From Plenodomus lindquistii (Eukaryota > Ascomycota > Dothideomycetes > Pleosporales > Leptosphaeriaceae): DNA of 64,000 nucleotides. The notes under the pieces are model-generated. The model did not search any database, was not told the origin of the DNA, and saw only the letters and a program-made list of their open reading frames with translations. Below, one piece after another: positions 1 through 10,980 of the stretch. The stretch lies in contig JANUWI010000009.1 in assembly GCA_025504975.1 (NCBI GenBank), positions 496,001 through 560,000 on the forward strand. Reading direction: 5' to 3'. The translations under genes and the position numbers were made by a program. Each line of letters opens with the position of its first letter. The first letter of the stretch is position 1.

Positions 1-1562
1 TATCACAGGTACAACGTGAGGCAGAGGCGGAGAAGCCAGGGCATTTGGTCACCGATGATGTATCGAAGTCCGCGCGTCTATTGAGATCAAAATTAGCGGC
101 TGCACTTCCACATGTTGTCATTACGCCAGACACCCCTACTGCATTCAAAGAGTCTCTAAATGCTTATTGGGACCAAAAGGCATGTGAGGTAGTGCCCTCT
201 TGTGTGGTTCGACCTCGCAACGTCTGGGAGCTGGCTCAAGCTGTCAAGATTCTCAAGCGTGAGGTCGATCTCCGGAAGGCTCAAGGCCATCAGTCGTCCG
301 AACCGATCTTCGCAGTGAGAAGTGGAGGCCATTCGCCTGTTGCTGGAGCATCGAGTATACAGGGCGGTGTGCTCATCGACCTTTCCCTCTTCAAGGAAAT
401 CACACCTGCGCAAGATCTCAATAGCGTAGCAATTGGAGCTGGCTGCAAGTGGCTCGACGTCTCCAAGGCTCTGGAAGCTATTGGTATAGCCGTCGGCGGT
501 GGTCGAAATTCTGCTGTTGGGGTAGGTGGTCTTACTCTAGGAGGAGGGTTGTCTTTCTTTTCTTCGCGCTTCGGTTTTGTGTGCTCAAACATCATTGAAT
601 ATGAGATTGTGCTTGCCGATGGCTCTGTCACAACAGCTTCTGAAGCTGTTAACCCCGACCTCTGGCGCGCCCTCAAAGGCGGATCAAACAATTTCGGTAT
701 CGTGACGCGATTCACGGCGCGCAGCTTCCCCTCATCCAAGGTCTGGAGCGGTTTCCTCTACCTTCCTTCCTGGCAAGCACCAAAGGTCCTGGCGACATTC
801 CACGACTATGTTGGCAAGAATATCAGCGTATCGAACGGACCAGCGTTTGAAGAGCAGGCTGCTGGGCCTTTGGTCTGCTTTACCTACCTGCAGCAACTCG
901 GCATACAAGCTATCGCTGTCAACCTCGTACACACCATGCCTCCTACGGACGGATATTGGCCAGCATGCTGGAGAGATTCTGGATTCTCGAAACTCTGGCG
1001 ACTTTGGAGCACATGTACTGTGCGCACTCTCACTAGCGCAACGGATGAGATGAATGTGCTGAATCCACCTGGGCGACGTCAAGAATTCGCGACTACGACG
1101 GTCAAGCACGACGCGGCCACGCTGGAGGCGGTGCATAAAGCCTATCGCGACGCCATCGCTGTCATACGCAAGAGAAACATAAAACATCTTTCTTGGACTC
1201 TTGTCTTGCAGCCGCTTCTTCCCGACTGGGCTCGCAAGGGTGACACCAACGTGCTTGGTCTCGACTCGGCCACGAACGAGCCACTCATCATCGTGAGCTT
1301 CACCGTAAACTGGGCTTTGAGTGACGACGATCAGTCTGTGCGATTTTTGACTCGACAGGCAATCGAGCAGATTGACAACTTTGCCGACGACCACGACACG
1401 AACCACCCATACCGTTATCTCAACTATTGTGCAAGCTGGCAAAACCCGTTTGAAGGATATGGGAAGGACAATTGGATGTTTCTACAAAATGTGAGTCGAA
1501 GGGTGGACCCAGCAGGCATGTTTCAGTCAGGGTGCACGGGCGGCTTCAAGTTAGGCATGTAA
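1..1562 (+). CDS. FAD-linked (BBE/PCMH-type) oxidoreductase, 5' end outside the window
   Basis: This is a flavin oxidase of the berberine-bridge/6-hydroxynicotine oxidase type, which oxidises small alcohols, amines or secondary metabolites with O2. The frame is open from base 3 to the stop at 1562, so the true start lies to the left or behind an intron; bases 1-8 (tatcacag) could be a splice acceptor. The PCMH FAD domain contains the motif GGHS, whose His normally carries the 8-alpha-histidyl FAD, followed by GVGGLTLGGG. The Cys that bicovalent members use for a second FAD link is not evident in this loop. The C-terminus has the BBE signature (YLNYCASWQNPFEGYG and a KDNWMFLQNVSRRVDP segment). 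The substrate cannot be told from sequence. Family assignment is firm, the start is unknown. Confidence 0.9.
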   Translation, partial: SQVQREAEAEKPGHLVTDDVSKSARLLRSKLAAALPHVVITPDTPTAFKESLNAYWDQKACEVVPSCVVRPRNVWELAQAVKILKREVDLRKAQGHQSSEPIFAVRSGGHSPVAGASSIQGGVLIDLSLFKEITPAQDLNSVAIGAGCKWLDVSKALEAIGIAVGGGRNSAVGVGGLTLGGGLSFFSSRFGFVCSNIIEYEIVLADGSVTTASEAVNPDLWRALKGGSNNFGIVTRFTARSFPSSKVWSGFLYLPSWQAPKVLATFHDYVGKNISVSNGPAFEEQAAGPLVCFTYLQQLGIQAIAVNLVHTMPPTDGYWPACWRDSGFSKLWRLWSTCTVRTLTSATDEMNVLNPPGRRQEFATTTVKHDAATLEAVHKAYRDAIAVIRKRNIKHLSWTLVLQPLLPDWARKGDTNVLGLDSATNEPLIIVSFTVNWALSDDDQSVRFLTRQAIEQIDNFADDHDTNHPYRYLNYCASWQNPFEGYGKDNWMFLQNVSRRVDPAGMFQSGCTGGFKLGM

Positions 1563-3079
1563 GAAAATTATGGCGCCATGGGTAGCAAGGATCCGAACCT
1601 TCACGTTGCGCTGCGCATGCCGTCTGCACGCCGTGCACAACTTGGTGAAGTCTCAACTCAACTAGGTCAATGTCTCTCACCGCCAACACCTAGGGTGGAT
1701 CTGTCTCTGCCATGGCCTTTTGCGGTACTAGTCTGGGCCAATGCTTTGTTGTGCAAGGTAACAAGTTACAACACCATCGCCATGGCTTACACGGCTGTAG
1801 CGCTCGAGGACCTGAACACCATATGATGATGCAAAAAAGCAGACTGGTGCATACTGTGTATACAGATAGTGAGACACTACGAATATACCGGGAGCTTCCG
1901 GCTGACCAGGCTGCGAAGGGCTTTGGAATTGGCAAACTTGAGAAACAACGTCATTAAGAAATGACTAGCGGTTCTACGATAAAAATCCGCAAATCGCATC
2001 GACAGCAGGCAGGTTTTTCAAACCGCCGAATGGGTAACCCCGACCGATGCTGCAATGGCGGAGTAGAGCGGATACCCGCTGCGAATTGGAGTCGTCAATT
2101 CCGCGACGGAATGCGAGCTTTGTACTGTGTAAATTCTGGAGGATTCTAGTGTAATTTCGGAGCGCGCGAATTCGACGTTGGAACACTCGTTCACGTACCA
2201 AAGAGGAGTAGCGCTTGGCGGTATCTTAAGTCCGATGTGTAGAACATGAGCCGCGTGTCTCCAGGCCCAGCTTATTACGACTGCGCCGTCTTGAGACACG
2301 TACCGTAGTTGTAGAAACTGAAGAGAGACGCCAAATGCTAGCAGGGATTAGGCCCTGTACTCAGAAATCAGCTGATAAAAGACCGCTCTTTGCGGTGTTC
2401 GCAGTCCAGCCCCGCGAGCGATCAGTTGTAATTTAAACTGACCCCTGCTTGCAGTGGGCGTCTCCCTCAATTTCTACGGTACCAATGACGCACAACCAGA
2501 ATGTAAATGGGCAATCCTTCAAAAGCAGATTGCCATTCCTAAGCAGGACGAAACGCCTAATCTGGAGCGATAACCGAAGTACCCTGGCCGCTTGAAACGG
2601 CAATGCATGAAAACGTATTCACGCCTCGGTCCTGCCACGGCTGGAAAGTCAGGATTTTGCAGAAAATTGATTTGTTTGAACCAATCGAAGCTCCAAACCT
2701 GGACCTTGCATCATATCATCCAAGTGCAAAACATCCCCATTGTCTAGTTTGTAAGCCTTCCAAGGCTCAGATCGGACCGATGAAACACTTCCACCAGGGC
2801 AATTAATTCAGCCGAAACAACAAGCCAACGCAAAACCAACATTTTGTGATGACTTGGCGATTTGTAGGGAGATGACGAAAGGTGTGGCTCGATGCCTGGG
2901 CAAACGATTAGATTAACAAGCGCCGCTGCAGTGGGAAGGTGCCGAATGCGGACCCTGCTCCCGCAGTGAATGATTGTCATTTTCAAGTATCTTATAATCC
3001 ATAAACAGCCTCGATAAATCCACATTCCACACTCAGTCTTCTCCTTCCTGGTCTCTTCAACCTCGGTCCCCCTCTCACC
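1563..3079. other. Intergenic, no gene seen
   Basis: This stretch has only short ORFs on either strand, none with a recognisable domain or splice structure. Its right end is the promoter of the FMN-dependent gene that starts at 3080. Confidence 0.5.
2991..3079 (+). promoter_or_regulatory. TATA-like core promoter and pyrimidine-rich leader
   Basis: A TATAAT element sits at 2993-2998, about 82 bases before the ATG at 3080. It is followed by a CT-rich leader (about 3030-3079) ending in caccATG, a common arrangement for well-expressed filamentous-fungal genes. Its use is inferred. Confidence 0.35.
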
Positions 3080-4240
3080 ATGCGCTTCTTTGTCCCACTT
3101 GCACTTGCTTCTGTGGCTCTTGGAGCTCGTCCTTTCATCAATGAACCGGACACGGGTATCGACGAGCAGCTCGGCGCGTTTGCTGAGAATGGTACCATTG
3201 CGCCTCTCCGGTCTCTTGCTGGCCTGCCAGATTTTCAATGGAGTGCTCGTCAGTATATGAACACCTCTGCGTACACATACTACCGCAATGGTGCGGCTGG
3301 TGAATGGTCATACCGCAATAATTTGGAAGTCTTCCCGCGATTCCGACTACGTCCTCGTATCCTACGGGACATCACCAACATTGAAGCTTCAATGCCAACC
3401 ACCATCTTGGGTTACAACTTTTCCGCGCCATTCTTCATTTCACCCTGCGCTCGCGGTGGATACGCGCACCCCGATGGCGAGCTAGGTCTTGTCAAGGGTG
3501 CCGCAACCGGCGACATTCTCTATATGCCTGCCCTTTACGCATCTAAGCCAATTGAGGAGATCTATGCCGCCAGGAGCAACAACTCGGAGCAAGTTCTCTT
3601 CCAACAGGTTTACCTTGACGGTGGCCTCAATGACACCCAGGCCCTCTTCAAGCAAGTCGAAGCACTCGGCGCCAAGGCCATCGTCCTGACTGTGGATTCT
3701 CCCGGAGATGGCATCCGTCACCGAGCTGCACGCTACAGCGTCGGCTCCGCAAACACAGGGTACACCTTGTTGACATGGGACATGTACCGCCAGTTTAGCA
3801 ACATGACGTCTCTTCCCATCATCCCCAAGGGTATCCAGACCGTTGAGGATGCCCGCGAAGCTATCAAGTACGGCGCAAAGGCTATTTTCATCTCCAACCA
3901 CGGTGGTCGTCAACTCGATACTTCCCCTTCCCCGCTCGAAGTCGCACTAGAGATCTACAACGAGGACCCGGAGGTCTTCAATGAGGTCGAAGTTTATGCC
4001 GATGGTGGTGTTCGTTACGGATCCGACGTGCTGAAGCTGCTCGCACTCGGTGTCAAGGCCGTTGGTCTTGGCAGGCCTTTCATGTACGCTAACATTTATG
4101 GAGCCGAGGGTGTCGCAAGGGCAGTTGAGATGTTGAAATATGAGATTGCCAATGACGCGGCAAACCTAGGTGTTGGAGATCTGAAGAAGATTGGGCCGGA
4201 ATTCGTCAACTGGAAAAGTGTCAATACTTGGTTCAGCTAG
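3080..4240 (+). CDS. Secreted FMN-dependent alpha-hydroxy-acid oxidase/dehydrogenase
   Basis: An intronless 386-residue protein of the glycolate oxidase / flavocytochrome b2 / lactate monooxygenase family, which oxidises 2-hydroxy acids to 2-oxo acids with FMN. Residues 1-16 (MRFFVPLALASVALGA) form a clear signal peptide, and there are several N-glycosylation sequons (NGT, NTS, NFS, NNS, NDT, NMT), so secretion is inferred. The catalytic barrel is complete: the FxRFRLRPR strand, the active-site block SNHGGRQLD (catalytic His and substrate-binding Arg), the phosphate-binding ADGGVR and GLGRPF motifs, and the Lys in IIPKGIQ. The loop before the WDMYRQFS helix is shorter than in yeast flavocytochrome b2. 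No cytochrome b5 domain is present, so the electron acceptor is probably O2. Confidence 0.9.
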   Translation: MRFFVPLALASVALGARPFINEPDTGIDEQLGAFAENGTIAPLRSLAGLPDFQWSARQYMNTSAYTYYRNGAAGEWSYRNNLEVFPRFRLRPRILRDITNIEASMPTTILGYNFSAPFFISPCARGGYAHPDGELGLVKGAATGDILYMPALYASKPIEEIYAARSNNSEQVLFQQVYLDGGLNDTQALFKQVEALGAKAIVLTVDSPGDGIRHRAARYSVGSANTGYTLLTWDMYRQFSNMTSLPIIPKGIQTVEDAREAIKYGAKAIFISNHGGRQLDTSPSPLEVALEIYNEDPEVFNEVEVYADGGVRYGSDVLKLLALGVKAVGLGRPFMYANIYGAEGVARAVEMLKYEIANDAANLGVGDLKKIGPEFVNWKSVNTWFS

Positions 4241-5661
4241 ATGACGACCCGCTGGCGGGTGGCATGAACTGCCAATTATGATAGCGATGACTTTCTTGTA
4301 AATTCATTTTTTGATATCAACTCATCTTGTTTCCTTTGCAACTGTGATTTGGACGGAGTGCGTGTGACTACTCCGATTGGTCAATGACTGTCGCTCGCCG
4401 GATTTTGATGTTGCTCTTGTAAAAAGAGTGAATCGTCCGGGTCTCAATCTCAGAGTAGCGGTAAACCTCTGCCATTCGTGTTCGTCTTGGAGCAGAACGC
4501 TCGCTCCAGTCTATGACTGCCCTTCGTCGGCGGTCAGTTCCACGACAGCTTCACTGTCATGACTCCAAGCCCACTCTTGGACTATAACCATCCGGCTATT
4601 GAGTGTTTCTCGGGGCACTGGGCTAGTGATCATTGAATTGACTTACACCTGCCATAATGGTCTGGTATTCTTGCCGACTGGATCGTCAAATTCGACCTCA
4701 TCAAAAAATGTCCCCGTGAAAAGTCCTTTGCAACGCTCGTTCAGGATCGACAGTCGACACAGCCACTTTGTCGAATTTGCGCCAAAGTACCCTAGAACTA
4801 CTAGCCTCACCTGCCCCCCACGATCCGGCCTTAACGGTGCTCCAATTATTGCATAGGCTATCAGAACCTCAGACTGCAACACTTTCGCAATAGGCAGGTC
4901 CTTCTGATAACGATCCACCTTAACACCTGCAGACCCACCGTGGTCTGGACTGTCAGACTATAATAGACGTATTGTGTCTCGTCAGTCCGCACAAACCCTG
5001 CAATTAAAAGAAATTCAGAGAGCCAGATGCCTGGCCACTTAACATTCATTACCAAAGGGCCACAATGCTTCCGTTGTAGACTTCAAAGGACTGCCATAGC
5101 ATTCATAGAACGCCGTGACAGAGGTTCGTGGGAGCTTCTTCAAACTTGGCAAGGTGATTGCAAATGGCCGTTCCACTAGATCATCTACGACGAGAGGGTA
5201 TCTTGATTCGTCGACGATCGTGGTGCCTAGATGCATTGTTTGAAACAAACTGGTGTCAGTAGTGATGAAGGTGTCGAGCTTGTGGGGAGGGGTTGACGGA
5301 TGTAGACCTTGGAACAATGAACTGGAGAGCGTATCTTGTGTTCCCAGGGCAGGGATTTTTGAGGACCTGGTCGCGTTCCGAATGAACTTGCCTAGACTAT
5401 TCGGCAGTGCGCGAAGCCATTGTGTTGCGGAACTGTTTGCACAAAGTCGCGTGTGCTCAATTCAGTTATCCGTCGTGGCGGTATCCCCATGTAAGAGAAC
5501 ATAAATTCCAAACGTAATTCAAGGATCTGTAGAACGATGTCAAATGACCAATGTGAAGGCTGAAGTATGCTCCAGCTCTTTAACCGAAGACGCGGAATGG
5601 TTGCGGGGGGTCTCCGCATCAGGTGCCGGCCCCTTCACCACGGTGACAACATCAATAGAAG
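4241..5661. other. Intergenic, no gene seen
   Basis: About 1.4 kb with scattered ORFs below 95 codons on both strands and no recognisable protein or repeat. It must hold the terminator of the FMN oxidase gene and the nitrilase promoter, but I see no clear TATA box. Confidence 0.45.
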
Positions 5662-6777
5662 ATGTCAAACTTCCTTCGCGTAGCAGCATGCCATGCATCG
5701 CCAATCTTTCTGAACGCGCGCAAGACCACGGACAAGGCCATTTCCCTGATCCAAGAAGCCGCATCTAGGAAAGCCAATCTCATAGTCTTCCCAGAAACAT
5801 ATATTTCAGCCTTCCCGATATGGAGCTCTGTGCGACCCCCGACGGAGAATCATTCCTTATTCCAGCGTATGGTACAAGCGTCGGTGTATGCTGATGGCGA
5901 AGAGATGGACGCAGTGCGCGAAGCTGCGCGATCCACTGGGACAGTTGTCAGCATCGGCTTCAGCGAAAAGTCGCGGCACAGCAACGGCTGTCTCTACAAC
6001 TCAAACGTCACCATCGGGCCAAGTGGCGAGGTGTTGGTACATCATCGCAAGCTGGTTCCTACGTTCTTTGAAAAGTTGACATGGAGTCCAGGGGATGGCC
6101 ACGGTTTGCGTGTCGCTGACACAAAGTTTGGGCGCATTGGCACGCTGGTCTGTGGGGAGAACACCAACGCTCTCGCACGATATGCCTTCATTGCGCAGGC
6201 ACAACAAGTTCACATATCAACATGGCCAGCCATCTGGCCTACAAGAGTACCGCAAAGAGACAATTGTACTAAGGATAAAGACCGCAAAGATAACGGCACG
6301 TCCACCGGCACTACCAGCCCCCCTAATTACGACAACCTAGCGGCAAACAGAACGCGTGCCGCAGCACACTGCTTTGAGGCCAAGTGTTTTGGGATTGCAT
6401 GCTCAGGCCACCTCGGAGAAGATGCGATTGCGGTTGTCGCTGAGGGAGCGAGCCAGCCAGATGTTGTAGCCAACACAGTGCGAGCTATGCCACGGGCCGC
6501 GACGTTCTTCATAGATCCTACGGGGGCGCCACACCCTAGTTTCACGTATAGCGGCGACGACGCAAAGAAAGAGCAAACAAGTGCTCTGCAGAATGAAGAG
6601 GGGATACTATATGCCGACATGAACCTCGACGACTGCATAGAGGGCAAGCAGTATCACGATGTGGTTGGTGGCTACCAGCGTCTAGATGTGTTCGATCTAA
6701 AGGTCGACCGTTCCAGAAGAGAGCCCGTCCGCTTCACAGAGAATCACACTACTGCAGGAAATTTCGAGAATCTATAG
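5662..6777 (+). CDS. Nitrilase
   Basis: An intronless 371-residue member of the carbon-nitrogen hydrolase superfamily, nitrilase branch, which hydrolyses organic nitriles to carboxylic acid and ammonia. The catalytic triad is visible: Glu45 in FPETY, Lys130 in HHRKLVPT and Cys164 in LVCGENTN. The CGEN context fits nitrilases rather than fungal cyanide hydratases. The ATG at 5662 gives the expected N-terminal beta strand LRVAACHASP. Between the STWPAIWP segment and NYDNLAANR there is a hydrophilic Lys/Asp/Thr-rich insertion of roughly 20 residues (around 205-230) that I do not recall in relatives. A 71-nt intron could be imagined there but would break the frame, so I keep it as coding. Convergent with the gene at 6933-7917. 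Confidence 0.9.
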   Translation: MSNFLRVAACHASPIFLNARKTTDKAISLIQEAASRKANLIVFPETYISAFPIWSSVRPPTENHSLFQRMVQASVYADGEEMDAVREAARSTGTVVSIGFSEKSRHSNGCLYNSNVTIGPSGEVLVHHRKLVPTFFEKLTWSPGDGHGLRVADTKFGRIGTLVCGENTNALARYAFIAQAQQVHISTWPAIWPTRVPQRDNCTKDKDRKDNGTSTGTTSPPNYDNLAANRTRAAAHCFEAKCFGIACSGHLGEDAIAVVAEGASQPDVVANTVRAMPRAATFFIDPTGAPHPSFTYSGDDAKKEQTSALQNEEGILYADMNLDDCIEGKQYHDVVGGYQRLDVFDLKVDRSRREPVRFTENHTTAGNFENL

Positions 6778-6932
6778 AGATCCTGAACAAGCTCAACATC
6801 TTACTTTCAAGGGACACGTGCAGGGAAGGAAGCACGAATGGCAGAAATATCTTGCGTCACCTGTTCGCCCATCACAGCCGGCTACACTGGTGTTCGGAAC
6901 AATCAAGCTCCTTTGGTTTATCTCCTCATGCA

Positions 6933-7917
6933 CTATGATCTACTTAGACTGATCTTGCGCATACGCTGTACAGTACTGCGCGCTGCGTCTCTTGTGACTT
7001 CATCAACTCCAGCACCTTCTGCAATCTCGAGTATTCTTTCCTGCCAGAACTCCCAGCGTTCCGATGGCTGATTGAATTGCATCATCTCACCGTGGGCGTT
7101 ACGTTCATCCCAATGCTTCAGCTCATCAAGGCCATTGTAGAGCCTATCGCCATTGTGCTCCACCCATTTGCTCGCAGCGGGTATATGGAACTCCGGTTTG
7201 AGCTGGGGCTCAGCGGCACCATCGCCAGCTGCATCGTGGGCATCGTCTGGATCAGGCATCCGCTCAAGCAATCGTACCATGAATCGAGGCGCGCAATCCC
7301 CTGTGCTCAGTAAGTATGATACGCGACTACATAGCCAAAGATGGGGATTGTTTACATTCAAAAATCCCGGCTGCAACAAGTCGAGCTTCCACATCTTGTT
7401 GTTTAATATAGACCTCACAATCATGTTTGCGCGATGCTGTGTCTTTGGCTTGTCGTGCAATCTGTCCAGGCGTTCTCCAGAAAGCGTCATACCAGACCAT
7501 CCTCAAATAGGGAAGTACTGCCCATGGCACTGGCTTTTCACCCGCATCGTCAAGAAATTCGCCGCGGTGGATAGCGTCAATAACTTGAGTCATCGCGGAA
7601 AGTAGAGCGACAAGGCCTGGTGTACGAGAGGGTGGCCATTCGATAAGTGCGTCTGTGAGTAATCTCCATAACTGGCTGAGTGCTGAGGAGTCGTCGGAGT
7701 AGTCTCCAGTATCTTGAATTGGCGACCTGGAGATGGGCTGAGTCATTGCAGTGGCGGCCTGTTCTGTGTTTGTTTTGCCGGTATAGAAGTCCTTTAACGC
7801 GGCGACTTCCTCGCCATAGCACTTCGCATAAGCGTTCTTCTCGTAGCGCTTCGATTTTGCTTCGAACCACTGCTCATCGATGGACGGTGAGCTCTCGGAA
7901 TGCAAGGTGTACCACAT
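6933..7917 (-). CDS. DUF3632-like protein
   Basis: Two exons: 7917-7356 and 7300-6933, 309 residues. The 55-nt intron (7301-7355) begins GTAAAC and ends CACAG, with CTTACTGA as possible branch region. Splicing joins ...VAAGIFE to WDCAPRFMVRLLERM and fuses two otherwise frame-shifted ORFs. The layout fits the fungal DUF3632 family as I remember it: a helical segment with LWRLLTDALIEWPP..R and ALLSAMTQVI, then LPYLRMVWYDAF, then a helix with ARLVAAGIF..., and a C-terminal AASKWVEHNGDRLY block. The function of that family is unknown to me; no catalytic motif, signal peptide or membrane segment is visible. The ATG at 7917 is the first in frame after a stop. It ends 155 bases from the nitrilase stop. 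Confidence 0.7.
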
Positions 7918-8825
7918 ATTGGCAATAGTAGCGAGCCGTCTCAGGACAGTACTTTTGAAAAGTACACACCGGGAAGGCTAATCGGAGCAAGCCGGTCTGC
8001 GCAACACTGCAACGCTACGACTACTACAAATACTAGGTTTAGTCTGAGCGTTTGTGTAGATCTGTCAGACGCAAAGTTTACGGCTGAGTGTGCTTCTAAG
8101 GGAAGTCTTAAATCCACAGATGCTTACAGCGTTCGCAATTCTCAGCGTCTTTGATAGGTGTAGTACATGTATAGTTGTATGCGTCGAGGTGAAGTGTGTG
8201 GACGTGCTTGTAGAGAGGTAGCAGTAGGTGAGGGTAGCCTTAGAGATACGCAGTCGCCGTCACTCACGTGCGTTGTCACGTGAAGGAAACAGGCTGCCAC
8301 ATTGAGCGAGCCAATCGCAGAGGCCCCATATCTCTCAACCAGAGGGAGCGCTTTCTAGAATGCTAAAACTCTTCAGCGTCTAAGCTTAGAATCTTCCTTC
8401 AGACGCACAGGATCGGATATTCTAGTAGCCTTGCAAGACCAGGGTATGAACAGAGTCTCTCTGGAATTCCGAACTCAAGTCAAGAAGACGGCAAGCACAA
8501 GGGTAAAGTCTCAAAATAATGAGCGATAACGCCGGCTGCTAAAGAATTTGTTCCCGTTCGGAACCTCAAGGTACGAAAGTACTTCTAGTCACAAGGCGCT
8601 TCCGCTAGATCTAGTAAATCAGCCAGACTTGATTTGTAAAGCTACATGTGCAACGAGAACTAACATAAGATTAAACAAGGCTACAGGACCCAAGAGCGCT
8701 ACAGAGATGTCTTTGGGTGACCATTATTACACACATGTTTCCGCCATACTATGACCTATAAAAAGTCATGAATTAAATACCAGCACTTGAGCTTGATCCT
8801 CCGTCCACTCGTCTATAAGACAACA
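7918..8825. other. Intergenic, no gene seen
   Basis: The promoter side of the DUF3632-like gene and the 3' side of the next minus-strand gene. Only short ORFs are present, with no recognisable RNA gene or repeat. Confidence 0.45.
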
Positions 8826-10980
8826 CTAAGAAGCTTCGTCTTTCGCGTACCAGATCACCAACTGATTATTGAACATGGAGATCAGTTCCGCCATTTCCTC
8901 GAGGTTCAGACCACTGGGCCACACTGCCATAGGGAGGAGCACCTGAGCCAGGATTCTTGAGAATTCGGTCAAATCCACGGCCAGCTTTGCAGCAGGTGTG
9001 GCTAACAGATGATACGCTTCAAACTTCTCTCTACCCTTCAGCCCCTTGATCATCGCTGTCCGTTCACTTTTATTGCCAGCGAATTTAGTCACTTTGCGGA
9101 ACTTCACCAACGCGTTTACACAGATTAGCCAGTCTTCGAGTGCAGTTTGGTGCTGCTCGTTCGTTTCACCAGAGTCTTGCCCCTTGGCCTTTGAGAGGGC
9201 CTCGACAAGTCCGATAGCATCTTCGATGACCCCCAGGTCATGCTTCTCGGGGCTACAATTCAAGAGGACTTCGAAAAGTTTGTCAGCCAGACGCATTCTC
9301 TTTCTATGTTCTTCTGCACGGAGAAAGCTTCTATGCTGGTTTTCGTTGATTTGCGATCCAGGAGCAGGATCTTCAGAAGGCGTCGTGGTGGCTGGGAAAG
9401 GATTGGCGTTCCGAGGGAGATCTGCACTATTGGGAAGACTCGCGGAGGTCCTGGCCACAATATGGTTCGTACCTTGTGGACGACTTGAAGGACCTTGTTT
9501 CTTTAGCTTCAGCACGACGATGAGCGAGGCAAATTTACCTTGCGCGATCGGGCCTGCAACTGCATGAGGTGTATCCAAGACGTGATTTGCGACCTTGCCT
9601 GCCACGGCAGTTGTGCTGTCTGCAACGCGCCCTGCAATTGTTGTCTCAGGGAGAACGTTGAAAGGTATCTCGTGTTCCGATACAGCGCCTATTGGTGGGT
9701 TTCGGATCGGTTTGATTCTGTGACCGCTATCAAGGCTCGACGGCGTCAGTGGTGTATCCTCTGATCTTGCAACAATCTCGGGGACCGTTGGAGTCCCCTG
9801 AACAGACCGGCTGAAAGTTGACTGTCCATTCAAACAACCCCAGCGTATTATACCACCGCGTTCTACATTCGATCGTATGCTGTTGAAGGTTCTGTTGCAG
9901 TTTTCGATCTGGTTGGGCTCCTTGGTGTGTTGGACCAGTGGTGAGACATCAACAACGCTATCAGGAGATCTAGCTGATGTCGTCTTCATCTTACGCGTTG
10001 GCTGATCGTCAAGGCTAGTATTGCTGTCCTCATCTTCTGCCAAAGCAGACCTGTTCCTCTTGTGAGTCTTCTGTCCATGCTGCGGTGTCCTCCGTGCAAG
10101 CTGTGGTGCTCTCTGCGCAGGCTGTGGGTCCTCTCGACGTTTGTGTAGTGAAGAAGAAGATCCGCTCGCAGTAGCGACCTTCGCGGGATACATAGGTGCT
10201 ACATCCGCGCGATATGTGCTTGTTGTGTACTGGTTTCCCGAGATTGAAGTACGGAGCGCGCTTCCACCTTCGGAAAGTATCTTGTCGAGAATGTCATCGG
10301 TTGACAGGCGATCGACCCCCGAGTTACCCTGCTCAGGATCATCATCAGTATCAGGAAGAACTGATATCTGAGCCTTTCGCGAGGTTCGAGAAGAGCGAAC
10401 GGGTGTATGCATCGTATCCGACAGAGTGATTTCATCTTCTTCGTCATCCGTTTGTTGCAACGAGCTTGAACTGCGGTTCAGCTTTACCAATCGGCACGCC
10501 TTGACGATGATCCATCCGTAGATTGCCCTTTGTATGCTTTGTAATCCTTAGTGAATTGACGAACCTGTGGATGGGAAAGACTTACAGCGACCGGTCGTGC
10601 AAATTCTCATATAACAAATGCCGTGGATAGTGCACATCCGTGTCGTCTAGTGATCGACTTGCGAAGTGCTGATTCCAAATCTCAGGGCCGCACTCGTCTA
10701 GCAATCTCCTCACCCTCTCGTGTATGGGTGATGAAGTTTTTGACAAAGCTTCTTGAACAGCCTCAATACTGGTCATCCGTCTAAAACAATCCTTCGTCAC
10801 CTCGAGTAACTTCTCCCAGAAATCCCTCAAGTGATTTAGGGTGAGAACAACAGGTCCTGGCTTTCCGGGATCTTTGGTGTACCCGCGGAAACCGAGTCGC
10901 TCTAAATGTATGTGGGCCTTCTTAATCCGTCTGGCCTCATGAAACAGCTTGTTCATGTCATGAGGGTTGGCGGAGAACAT
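8826..10980 (-). CDS. Unrecognised two-exon gene, member 1 of a local paralogous pair
   Basis: Exons 10980-10586 and 10536-8826, 701 residues. The 49-nt intron (10537-10585) runs from GTAAGT to CAAAG and interrupts a Leu codon in DRSL|I. I do not recognise the protein. It has an N-terminal domain of about 145 residues (with LERLGFR, FASRSLD, YPRHLLYENL and RAIYGWII), a long Ser/Thr/Pro-rich, probably disordered middle with basic patches such as KTHKRNRSAL that could be a nuclear signal, and a helical C-terminal domain of about 150 residues (SPEKHDL, DWLICVNALVKFRK, KSERTA, AYHLLATPAAKLAVDL, LLPMAVWPSGL). No enzyme motif or membrane segment is visible. The gene at 25528-27439 is homologous over both end domains and has the same intron position, phase and length, so this is a real gene family. 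Confidence 0.85.

Noticed and set aside
1..7917. Secondary-metabolite cluster (FAD oxidase, FMN oxidase, nitrilase together)
   Set aside because: No polyketide synthase, peptide synthetase, terpene cyclase, transporter or cluster regulator is in view; the enzymes are separated by 1.4-1.5 kb gaps. The cluster could continue left of the window, but nothing seen supports it.
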